Assembly: GCA_903918155.1 (NCBI GenBank)
Contig: CAIXDD010000501.1
Span: 1 to 5,896, forward strand
Length of the DNA stretch: 5,896 nt
Direction of reading: 5' to 3'
DNA from: an uncultured Hyphomicrobiales bacterium
GTDB lineage: Bacteria > Pseudomonadota > Alphaproteobacteria > Rhizobiales > Beijerinckiaceae
Shown here: in pieces, positions 1-5,750 of the stretch
How positions within the stretch are numbered: the first letter of the stretch is position 1
How the letters are laid out: each line of letters starts with the position of its first letter
Program-made: the position numbers and the translations under genes
Notes under the pieces: model-generated
Told to the model about the DNA's origin: nothing
The model's input: only the letters and a program-made list of their open reading frames with translations
Database searches by the model: none

Positions 1-269
1 CGATGCGCGGCTGGCGGCGCGAGATTTTCGGCGTGAAGGCGCTGGAGCTGAAACGCGGCAAGCTCGCCCTCACGGTGGAGCGCGGCCGCGTCATCACGCT
101 CGAATGGCAGGACGCGCCCGGCGTCGGCGCGCATGAGGCGCCGCAAGATTCGGCCAACGGGTCGACGAGCGAAGCGACAAGCGAGGCGACAAGCGAGGCG
201 ACAAGCGAGGCGGCTGGCGTCGACGCGCCCGCGCCCGCCGGCGAGTCCCAGCGCGCGCAATTCGCCTGA
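1..269 (+). CDS. rnd: Partial CDS, C-terminal end of a probable ribonuclease D
   Basis: This is the 3' end of a gene that begins before the window; the frame is open from base 3 to a TGA at 267-269. The first visible stretch, GWRREIFGVKALELKRGKL, resembles the extreme C-terminus of RNase D, where the E. coli protein also ends near a GWR-E-x-AL pattern. RNase D is a 3'-5' exoribonuclease (DEDD family with HRDC domains) that trims tRNA precursors; none of its catalytic residues lie in the window. After a short basic/hydrophobic segment ending ITLEW, the last ~50 residues are low-complexity Ala/Ser/Glu/Pro with four TSEA repeats, unlikely to be part of a folded domain. Context supports the call: rnd commonly lies close to ppx and ppk in alphaproteobacteria. 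It could be another conserved protein with a similar tail, so the name is tentative. The ATG at 3 is probably an internal Met, not the start. Confidence 0.55.
   Translation, partial: MRGWRREIFGVKALELKRGKLALTVERGRVITLEWQDAPGVGAHEAPQDSANGSTSEATSEATSEATSEAAGVDAPAPAGESQRAQFA
165..212 (+). repeat. 12-bp in-frame tandem repeat (TSEA x4)
   Basis: Three exact copies of ACAAGCGAGGCG (177-188, 189-200, 201-212) are preceded by one copy with two mismatches (165-176). The period equals four codons, so each unit encodes Thr-Ser-Glu-Ala without disturbing the frame. It sits in the disordered tail of the RNase D-like protein. The exactness of the three copies at DNA level suggests recent slippage expansion. 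Confidence 0.93.
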
Positions 270-273
270 TCGC

Positions 274-300
274 GCGCTGGCGGCGAAGCCAGCGTAGTTT
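274..300 (+). terminator. Possible Rho-independent terminator after the rnd-like gene
   Basis: A perfect 7-bp inverted repeat, CGCTGGC (275-281) and GCCAGCG (288-294), encloses a 6-nt loop; a G-U pair (274/295) can extend it. It begins 5 nt after the stop codon and is followed by TAGTTT, a weak and interrupted T-tract. Position and stem fit an intrinsic terminator, but the short T run makes it suboptimal. Confidence 0.45.
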
Positions 301-369
301 CCCCTAGCGAAGCGCCCGGCTTGGAGCGCGCGCCCGCACTCTCCATCTCAAGAGCGTCCCCGCCTTGCT

Positions 370-373
370 GGAG
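370..373 (+). promoter_or_regulatory. Shine-Dalgarno site that fixes the DUF533 start
   Basis: GGAG (within TGGAGA) lies 6 nt before the ATG at 380. It would fall inside the coding region if the in-frame TTG at 365 were the start, so it favours the ATG. The remainder of the 270-379 gap holds no promoter I can defend. Confidence 0.7.
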
Positions 374-379
374 ATCGCA

Positions 380-1153
380 ATGGACCCGAAAAAGCTGCTC
401 GACCAATTTCTCGGCCCCCAGACGCTGGGAGGGCTCGCGAGCGGAGCGCAACGCGCGAAAGACCAATTGCTCGGACGAGCGGGCGGCGAAGGCGGCTCCT
501 TCGGCGGCGGCATGATGGGCGGGCTCGCGGCCGGCGGCCTGCTGGGCGTGCTGCTGGGAAACAAGGGCGCGCGCAAGACGATGGGCGGGCTGGCGGGCTA
601 TGGCGCCGCCGCCGCGCTCGGCGCCCTCGCCCATCGCGCTTATCAGACATGGAGCGAGTCCCAACGGGCGACGCCGGGCGCCCCGCAACCGGTTCTCGCC
701 ACGCCGGCGGACGCCCCCGCCGAGGGATCGCCCTTCCTGCCCCAGACCGCGGCGAACGGGCGGCCATTCGCCCTCGCGCTGATTCAGGCGATGATCGCCG
801 CAGCCCATGCGGACGGACATGTGGGCCCCGAGGAGCACAAGCGGATATTCGAGGCGGCCGAGCGCGCGGGACTCGATGCGCAGGCGAAGGCCTTCGTCTT
901 CGACGCGCTCGCCAAGCCGCTGACGCCGCGCGAAACCGCGGCGCTGGCCGCCGGCGTGGAACAGGGCGCGGAGATCTATCTCGCCGCGCGCCTCGCCATC
1001 GAACCCGACCAGCCGGCGGAGAAAGCCTTTCTGGAGGCGCTCGCCCACGCCCTCGCTTTGCCCGCGGGGCTGGCCGCGCATCTCGACGCGCAGGTGCAAG
1101 CTCAAACGAATGCGCAAACGAATGCGCAAGCGATTGCGCAAGCGCAGGCTTGA
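380..1153 (+). CDS. DUF533 / TerB-like family protein (YebE-type)
   Basis: A 257-residue protein of the DUF533 family, which includes E. coli YebE; the molecular function is not established. Some members are annotated as tellurite-resistance TerB-like from fold similarity only. It begins MDPKKLLDQFLG, a typical opening in alphaproteobacterial members. Residues ~34-90 are a glycine-zipper-like hydrophobic stretch (GGGMMGGLAAGGLLGVLLG, then a second Gly/Ala run to ~85), likely membrane-inserting or membrane-associated. After a Pro/Ala linker (~95-125), residues ~128-237 form the helical TerB-like domain, with the family hallmark AAHADGHVGPEEH near 141-153 that resembles an acidic/metal-site loop. 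The last ~18 residues are a Q-T/A-N-A repeat. The start is the ATG because a GGAG lies 6 nt upstream; an in-frame TTG 15 nt earlier lacks such a site. It converges on ppx with only 9 bp between the stops. No functional link to the polyphosphate genes is evident. Confidence 0.85.
   Translation: MDPKKLLDQFLGPQTLGGLASGAQRAKDQLLGRAGGEGGSFGGGMMGGLAAGGLLGVLLGNKGARKTMGGLAGYGAAAALGALAHRAYQTWSESQRATPGAPQPVLATPADAPAEGSPFLPQTAANGRPFALALIQAMIAAAHADGHVGPEEHKRIFEAAERAGLDAQAKAFVFDALAKPLTPRETAALAAGVEQGAEIYLAARLAIEPDQPAEKAFLEALAHALALPAGLAAHLDAQVQAQTNAQTNAQAIAQAQA
1103..1150 (+). repeat. 12-bp in-frame tandem repeat at the DUF533 C-terminus
   Basis: Two exact copies of CAAACGAATGCG (1103-1114, 1115-1126) are followed by a diverged copy CAAGCGATTGCG (1127-1138) and a poorly matching CAAGCGCAGGCT (1139-1150) that runs into the stop codon. 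They encode QTNA, QTNA, QAIA, QAQA, a polar tail beyond the folded domain. Confidence 0.88.
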
Positions 1154-1162
1154 GACGAGGGA

Positions 1163-2674
1163 TCAGCCGATCCGGATCTCCGGCTCGCGGCCGATCAGGC
1201 GCGCGAGCGCCTTCAGCCGGCCGGACAGGCGCTCGTTGGCGAGCGGGGCGAAAGCGGTCGGCATGGAGAAAATGAGCTTGTTCTTCTTGCACAGGAGCGG
1301 CGCGCGCGGCAGCACGTCGGGCATGGCGGCGGTGATCGCATAAGCCACGCGTGTCGCCGCGCCCAAAATATGCGCGCGATCGAGCAGGCGCGCGGAGGCG
1401 AGCGTGCGCAGATGCGGCGCAACATTGTGATCCGCGCTCATGTGCCGATAGGTGGCGGCGAGCGCCAGAAACGCCCGGCCCGAATGGTCGATCGACACGA
1501 AGGCCGCATTGGCGATGATGTTGAGCGCCTGTTCGCCGCGATAATCGGGATGCGCGCGCCAGCCGATGTCGGAGAGAAGGCAGGCGGCGTGGCGCAAGCG
1601 GCGCTCCTCGTTCGTCTCCTCGATATGGGTGGAGCGCATGAAGGCGTCCGTCCAGGCGCACAGATCCTCGCCGTGACGGGGCGCGCGCGAACGCAGCACA
1701 TTGAGGTCGCGCGCCGCCTCCAGCAAGGGATCGCGCGCGCGGTCGGCCGCGCTCAGCCGGTCGAACAAAAGGCCCTCGCGCAGGCCCAGCGCCGAGACGA
1801 CGATCTCCTTGGGCTGGGCGATGCGGATGATCTCCTCCAGCACCGCCGCGCCATAGGCGAGCAGCGGACGCCGGCCCGACGAAACGGATTCGATGGCCAC
1901 CAGCGCATCCACGTTCACACGCTCGACGAGATGGGCGAAATCGGCCGCGTCGCGCGCGGGGATCACATAGCCATGCATGACGTTGAGCGGATAATTGCGC
2001 TGCACCATGTGCAATTTCGCAAGCGAGCGCCACGTGCCGCCCACGGCGTAGAAGGTGCGGCCCTTCAGCTTGTCGAGGCCCTTCACCTGCGCCAGAGCCG
2101 CGCGCACGATCTTCTGCGCCTTTTTCGGCGAGCGGTCCGACACGTCCATGAGCGAGAGCCCGCCAAGGGGCAGCGACGTCGTCTTGCCGATGCGCGAGCC
2201 CTTCACGTCGGCCAGCTCCAGCGAGCCGCCGCCAAGGTCGCCCACGACGCCGTCGGGCTTGTGGAAGCCGGAGACGACGCCCAGCGCCGCCAATTTCGAC
2301 TCGCGCTCGCCTGAGAGCAATTCGACCTTCACGCCGATGGCCTTTTCGGCCGCGCGCAGGAAGTCGGGACCATTGGCCGCGTCGCGCGCCGCAGCGGTCG
2401 CCACCACGCGGATTTCGCGCACGCGCATATTGGCGCACAGAACCTTGAACCGCTGCAGCGCCTTGATGGCGCGCTCAACGCCGTCCTCATTCAGGCGCCC
2501 CGTCGTCGCCACGCCGCGGCCCAGGCCGCAGAGCACCTTGTCGTTGAAGATGGGATTGGGCGCGCGCGTGAGCCCCTCATAAGCCACCAGACGAACGGAG
2601 TTCGAGCCGACGTCGACGATAGCGATCGGCTCCAGCTGGGGGAGCCGACCGGGCGCGAGATTGGTCTTCTTCAT
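1163..2674 (-). CDS. ppx: Exopolyphosphatase, Ppx/GppA family
   Basis: Releases terminal phosphates from inorganic polyphosphate; family relatives (GppA) also hydrolyse pppGpp, and substrate choice cannot be settled from sequence. From the ATG at 2674 it is 503 residues, close to E. coli Ppx (513). The actin-like ASKHA fold is recognisable: the phosphate-1 motif IVDVGSNSVRLV at ~19-30, an ATAAARDAANG strand at ~92-102, SGERES at ~121-126 carrying the expected catalytic glutamate, and the phosphate-2 loop GDLGGGS at ~145-151. The C-terminal half contains an HD-like helical region with LRHAACLLSDIGWRAHPDY and a conserved SIDHSGRAFLAL segment, typical of alphaproteobacterial Ppx. The ppk stop lies 14 nt upstream, so the two genes form an operon and translation may be coupled. 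An in-frame TTG at 2692 would overlap the ppk stop as TTGA and add MTSQRQ; I prefer the ATG, although neither start has a strong Shine-Dalgarno sequence. The 3' end is 9 bp from the convergent DUF533 stop. Confidence 0.95.
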   Translation of the reverse strand: MKKTNLAPGRLPQLEPIAIVDVGSNSVRLVAYEGLTRAPNPIFNDKVLCGLGRGVATTGRLNEDGVERAIKALQRFKVLCANMRVREIRVVATAAARDAANGPDFLRAAEKAIGVKVELLSGERESKLAALGVVSGFHKPDGVVGDLGGGSLELADVKGSRIGKTTSLPLGGLSLMDVSDRSPKKAQKIVRAALAQVKGLDKLKGRTFYAVGGTWRSLAKLHMVQRNYPLNVMHGYVIPARDAADFAHLVERVNVDALVAIESVSSGRRPLLAYGAAVLEEIIRIAQPKEIVVSALGLREGLLFDRLSAADRARDPLLEAARDLNVLRSRAPRHGEDLCAWTDAFMRSTHIEETNEERRLRHAACLLSDIGWRAHPDYRGEQALNIIANAAFVSIDHSGRAFLALAATYRHMSADHNVAPHLRTLASARLLDRAHILGAATRVAYAITAAMPDVLPRAPLLCKKNKLIFSMPTAFAPLANERLSGRLKALARLIGREPEIRIG

Positions 2675-2688
2675 CTGTCGCTGGCTTG

Positions 2689-4923
2689 TCAATCCGCAGG
2701 TTTCAGGCGTCGAAAGAGCGTCTTCGGGCTCGATGTCTTCAGCGACTTGCCGCGTCCCGAAAGGGAGGGATTGGTCATGAAGTAATCGTGCGCGTTGAAC
2801 ACGTCCTCGCCCGCAGCCGGGACTATGCGCTGGCTCGATCCATCCGGCAAGACCCGATAGGATTGCTGGTTGTCGATGAGATTGGCGACCATGATCTGGT
2901 CAAGCACCTGTTCATGGACCGTGGGATTGGTCAGCGGTAAGAGCGCCTCCACCCGCCGGTCCAGATTGCGCGTCATGAGATCGGCGGAGGAAATATAGAC
3001 TTTCGCCTTGGGGTGGGGCAGGCCGTGGCCCGCGCCGAAGGCGTAGATGCGCGCATGTTCGAGGAAACGGCCGACGATGGATTTGACGCGGATATTGTCG
3101 CTGAGGCCCGGCGTCTGCGGCCGCAGGCAACAGATGCCGCGCACCACGAGGTCCACCTTCACCCCGGCCTGACTCGCGCGATACAGCGCGTCGATGATCT
3201 GCGGATCGACGAGCGCGTTGCACTTGCCCCAGATCGCGCCCGGCCGGCCCGCCTTCGCATGGGCGATCTCTTCGTCGATATGGGCGAGAAAGCGCGCCTT
3301 GAGGCTGATGGGCGACACGGCCATAAGCTCAAGGTCGCCGGGCTCCGCATAGCCCGTGACGTAATTGAAAATGCGCCCCACGTCGCGCGCGATGGCGGGA
3401 TCGGCGGTGAAGAAGGAGATGTCGGTGTAAATGCGCGCGGTGAAGGGGTGATAATTGCCCGTGCCGACGTGGCAATAGGTGACGAGCCCCGCCCCTTCGC
3501 GCCGCACGACCATGGACAGTTTCGCATGGGTCTTCAGCTCGATGAAGCCGAAGACGACCTGCGCGCCGGCGCGTTCGAGATCGCGCGCCCAGCGGATATT
3601 GGCCTCCTCGTCGAAACGCGCCTTCAGCTCGACGAGCGCGGTCACGGATTTGCCGGCCTCCGCGGCCTCCACCAGCGCGCGCACGATGGGGCTGTCGGAG
3701 GAGGTGCGGTAGAGCGTCTGTTTGATGGCGACCACATTGGGATCGCGCGCCGCCTGCGAGAGGAATTGCACCACCACGTCGAAGGATTCATAAGGGTGGT
3801 GGACGATGAAGTCCTTCTGCTTGATGGCGGCGAAGCACTCGCCCGCATTGTCGCGCACGCGCTCAGGATAGCGCGGATTGTAGGGCGTGAATTTCAATTC
3901 CGGCCGGTTGAGCGCCACGATCTCGGACAATTCGTTGAGCGCCAGCATGCCGTCATGGACGAAGGTTTCGTCGGGCGAGACGTCGAGCTGTTCGGCGACG
4001 AAGGCGGCGAGCGCCTCCGGCGTGCTGGAATCGATCTCAAGCCGGATCACCCGGCCGCGACGCCGGCGCTTGAGCGCGCTTTCGAAGAAGCGCACGAGGT
4101 CTTCCGCCTCTTCCTCGAGTTCGAGGTCGCTGTCGCGGATGACGCGGAAATTGCCCTGCCCCACCACTTTATAGCCGGGGAACAGGCGGTTCGTCTGTTG
4201 CGCGATCAAGGCTTCGAGCGGCACGAGCCGCGTAAGGGCGTCGCCGGCGTCCGGCAGGCGGATGAAGCGCTCCACCTTCTGCGGCAGGCGCACCAGCGCG
4301 TTGAGCCGCTCGCCGCCGTTCATATGCTGCAATTCGAGGGCGACCGAGAAACCGAAATTGGGGATGAAGGGAAAAGGATGCGCCGGATCCACCGCCAGCG
4401 GCGTGAGAATGGGAAAGATATGCGCGTGGAAATATTCGTTGAGCCATTCAGCCGCCGCCGGCGTCAGCCCGTCGGCGTCGCAGATGACGATTCCCAGCGT
4501 CTCAAGCTCCGCGCGCAAGGCGCGCCAGCGCTTCTGCTGTTCGCTTACGAGCAAGTCCGCGCGCGCGCGGATCTGCGCCAGCTGCTGGGAGGGCGACAGG
4601 CCGTCGTCGGAGGGCGTCGTGACGCCCGAGCGCACCTGCCCGCGCAGGCCCGCCACGCGCACCATGAAGAATTCGTCGAGATTATTAGCGGAGATCGACA
4701 GGAAGCGCAGCCGCTCCAGCAGCGGATGATTGGCGTTGGCGGCTTCCGATAAAACGCGGTCGTTGAATTCCAGCCAGGACAATTCGCGATTGACGAAACG
4801 CTCGGCGGGCGCCGGCAAGGCGAGCGATGCGGCGAGCGGCGCGGCGAGCGGCGCTTGGGACTCCGTCTGCGCGCCCGCCGGAGCGGGCCTGACGTTTTGT
4901 CGCGCGGCTGTTTCGGACGCCAT
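2689..4923 (-). CDS. ppk1: Polyphosphate kinase 1
   Basis: Reversibly polymerises the gamma-phosphate of ATP into long-chain inorganic polyphosphate through a phosphohistidine intermediate. It is 744 residues (E. coli PPK 688). The four-domain architecture is complete: the N domain opens with RFVNRELSWLEFNDRVLSEA (~42-61), with the ATP-binding asparagine in SANNLDEFF (~78-86); then the H domain; then the phospholipase-D-like C1 and C2 domains. Key residues are present: R406 in LYRTSSDSP and R436 in LKARFDEE (phosphate/Mg binding), H466 in ELKTHAKL (the autophosphorylated His) and H623 in RFLEHARIYAF. The difference from E. coli is mainly an N-terminal Ala/Pro-rich extension of ~40 residues containing a 12-bp repeat, plus a longer C-terminus. 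The ATG is supported by GAGG (4930-4933) 6 nt upstream. It is transcribed towards ppx and preceded by a Pho-box-like element, suggesting phosphate-starvation induction. No catalytic defect is visible. Confidence 0.98.
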   Translation of the reverse strand: MASETAARQNVRPAPAGAQTESQAPLAAPLAASLALPAPAERFVNRELSWLEFNDRVLSEAANANHPLLERLRFLSISANNLDEFFMVRVAGLRGQVRSGVTTPSDDGLSPSQQLAQIRARADLLVSEQQKRWRALRAELETLGIVICDADGLTPAAAEWLNEYFHAHIFPILTPLAVDPAHPFPFIPNFGFSVALELQHMNGGERLNALVRLPQKVERFIRLPDAGDALTRLVPLEALIAQQTNRLFPGYKVVGQGNFRVIRDSDLELEEEAEDLVRFFESALKRRRRGRVIRLEIDSSTPEALAAFVAEQLDVSPDETFVHDGMLALNELSEIVALNRPELKFTPYNPRYPERVRDNAGECFAAIKQKDFIVHHPYESFDVVVQFLSQAARDPNVVAIKQTLYRTSSDSPIVRALVEAAEAGKSVTALVELKARFDEEANIRWARDLERAGAQVVFGFIELKTHAKLSMVVRREGAGLVTYCHVGTGNYHPFTARIYTDISFFTADPAIARDVGRIFNYVTGYAEPGDLELMAVSPISLKARFLAHIDEEIAHAKAGRPGAIWGKCNALVDPQIIDALYRASQAGVKVDLVVRGICCLRPQTPGLSDNIRVKSIVGRFLEHARIYAFGAGHGLPHPKAKVYISSADLMTRNLDRRVEALLPLTNPTVHEQVLDQIMVANLIDNQQSYRVLPDGSSQRIVPAAGEDVFNAHDYFMTNPSLSGRGKSLKTSSPKTLFRRLKPAD
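4820..4855 (-). repeat. 12-bp in-frame tandem repeat in the Ppk1 N-terminal extension
   Basis: On the + strand three adjacent 12-mers read GCGAGCGATGCG, GCGAGCGGCGCG and GCGAGCGGCGCT (4820-4831, 4832-4843, 4844-4855), sharing the core GCGAGCG. On the coding strand they underlie the Leu-Ala-Ala-Pro / Leu-Ala-Ala-Ser / Leu-Ala region before the conserved N domain. Copies are less exact than in the other two repeat tracts of the window. Confidence 0.8.
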
Positions 4924-4965
4924 GGCAAACCTCGGAGGGCGGGACGCCTGACTTGCCCCGTCCGC

Positions 4966-4983
4966 ATGACGATAGCATGACGG
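4966..4983 (-). promoter_or_regulatory. Putative PhoB-binding site (Pho box) upstream of ppk1
   Basis: On the minus strand the site reads CCGTCAT-GCTA-TCGTCAT: two 7-bp direct repeats separated by 4 bp, period 11 bp. The known Pho box consensus is CTGTCAT-AWAW-CTGTCAT/C, the same architecture, and both half-sites here keep GTCAT exactly. The second consensus position (T) is C in the first half-site, the first two (CT) are TC in the second, and the spacer is less A/T-rich. Its proximal edge lies 42 nt before the ppk1 ATG, a sensible place for an activator that replaces the -35 element. No clear -10 hexamer is visible ~10 bp downstream (CAAGTC is weak). PhoB control of ppk is established in E. 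coli; here it is inferred. Confidence 0.6.
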
Positions 4984-5000
4984 GCGCGCCGGCGGCGCAT

Positions 5001-5036
5001 GGGCGGCGCGCGCAGGGTTAACGCGGCGCGCGGCCC
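5001..5036 (-). terminator. Strong GC hairpin just after hdaA, without a T-tract
   Basis: Starting 1 nt after the hdaA stop, the minus-strand transcript can pair GGGCCGCGCGC (5036-5026) with GCGCGCCGCCC (5011-5001): 10 of 11 positions pair, around a 14-nt loop containing GTTAAC. No U-run follows, so it is not a classical intrinsic terminator. It may stall polymerase, protect the hdaA 3' end, or reflect chance in GC-rich DNA. Confidence 0.35.
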
Positions 5037-5037
5037 T

Positions 5038-5721
5038 TCAGGCCAGTTCGAGCCGGCGCAGGACCTCGGCCGCCATGGGGCGGGTGACGGCCCGCCCGGC
5101 CGCCAGCGCCTCCTGATCCAGCGTCATCACGATGGAGCGCGCCGCCGCCAGCGAGCGCTCGATGCGCAGGGCGAGATAGTCGATCACGGAGCCGTCCACC
5201 ACGATCTGCCGGTCCATGAACAGCTTGACCAGAACGGAGCGCACCAGCGCGTCGTCGGGCTCGCCGATCTCCACCGCCGGGGCGAGGCGCAGGCGCGAGA
5301 GCAGATCGCGGGTGGCGAGGCCCCAGGCGTCGGGCCAGGCACGGGCGGTGATCGCCAGCGAGCCGCCGCGCTCGCGCATCAGATTGAGCAGATGGAAGAA
5401 GGCGGCCTCGCTGGCGGCGCCCGCGCGGTCAGCGTTCTCGATCAGCAGGGCGCCGGCGGCGGCGAGCGCGGGCACGTCGGCGCCGGCGAGATCGCGCGCC
5501 TCAAGGGCCTGCGCGCCCGCGCGCTGCGCCCAGATGGCGCCCAGATGGCTCTTGCCGGAGCCTGTCGGGCCCAGCAGCAGAAGCGCACCGCCCGGCCAAT
5601 CGGGCCAGCGCTCGAACAGGTCGAACGCGGCGGCGTTGGAGGGCGAAACGAGAAAATCCTCCCGCCCGAAGCTTGGCTCCAGCGGCATGTCGAGGGTCAA
5701 TTGACGCGACGGGGGTTTCAC
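5038..5721 (-). CDS. hdaA: HdaA, DnaA-related regulator of replication initiation
   Basis: A 227-residue AAA+ ATPase related to DnaA domain III and lacking the DNA-binding domain IV, as in Hda/HdaA. In this family the protein binds the DNA-loaded beta clamp and stimulates ATP hydrolysis by DnaA (RIDA), preventing re-initiation. Near the N-terminus, QLTLDMP (7-13) matches the expected position of the clamp-binding motif QL[S/D]LPL, loosely. Walker A is GPTGSGKS (51-58); Walker B appears as ALLIENAD (91-98), with Glu-Asn where DnaA-type proteins have Asp-Asp. A Box VII-like arginine is in LLSRL (~140-144), and the C-terminal lid has RIERSLAAARSIVMTLDQEAL (split here as ~187-193 and 194-206), typical of HdaA. 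The start is GTG (5721-5719), with only a weak AAGAAG upstream. The transporter stop is 29 nt upstream, implying co-transcription; ppk1 follows after 114 bp. Confidence 0.92.
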   Translation of the reverse strand: MKPPSRQLTLDMPLEPSFGREDFLVSPSNAAAFDLFERWPDWPGGALLLLGPTGSGKSHLGAIWAQRAGAQALEARDLAGADVPALAAAGALLIENADRAGAASEAAFFHLLNLMRERGGSLAITARAWPDAWGLATRDLLSRLRLAPAVEIGEPDDALVRSVLVKLFMDRQIVVDGSVIDYLALRIERSLAAARSIVMTLDQEALAAGRAVTRPMAAEVLRRLELA

Positions 5722-5750
5722 GGATGAGCTTCTTTACGCGGGCCGGACGA

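Noticed and set aside
165..212. The tandem repeat as a possible CRISPR or regulatory iteron array
   Set aside because: Units are 12 bp, adjacent without spacers, and lie in frame within coding sequence, so it is a coding microrepeat.
321..350. CTTGGA followed ~17 bp later by CATCTC as a promoter for the DUF533 gene
   Set aside because: Too few matches to -35 and -10 consensus sequences to distinguish it from background.
1370..2314. A 314-codon + strand open frame antisense to ppx
   Set aside because: No conserved motif or convincing start site; explained as a reverse-strand shadow of the ppx codons.
348..2438. A 696-codon minus-strand open frame spanning the DUF533 and ppx loci
   Set aside because: The translation is Arg/Ala/Pro-rich and shows no domain. 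It overlaps two well-supported genes in other frames, and stop codons are rare in this frame because of GC content.
3013..4752. A 579-codon + strand open frame antisense to ppk1
   Set aside because: Its product is a shadow rich in Arg/Asp/Glu/His with no recognisable domain. The opposite strand encodes a complete, motif-perfect Ppk1, and long antisense frames are expected in DNA with this GC content.
5017..5022. GTTAAC between hdaA and ppk1 as a CtrA-binding site
   Set aside because: CtrA sites need two TTAA-type halves (TTAA-N7-TTAA); only one is present, in the loop of the GC hairpin.
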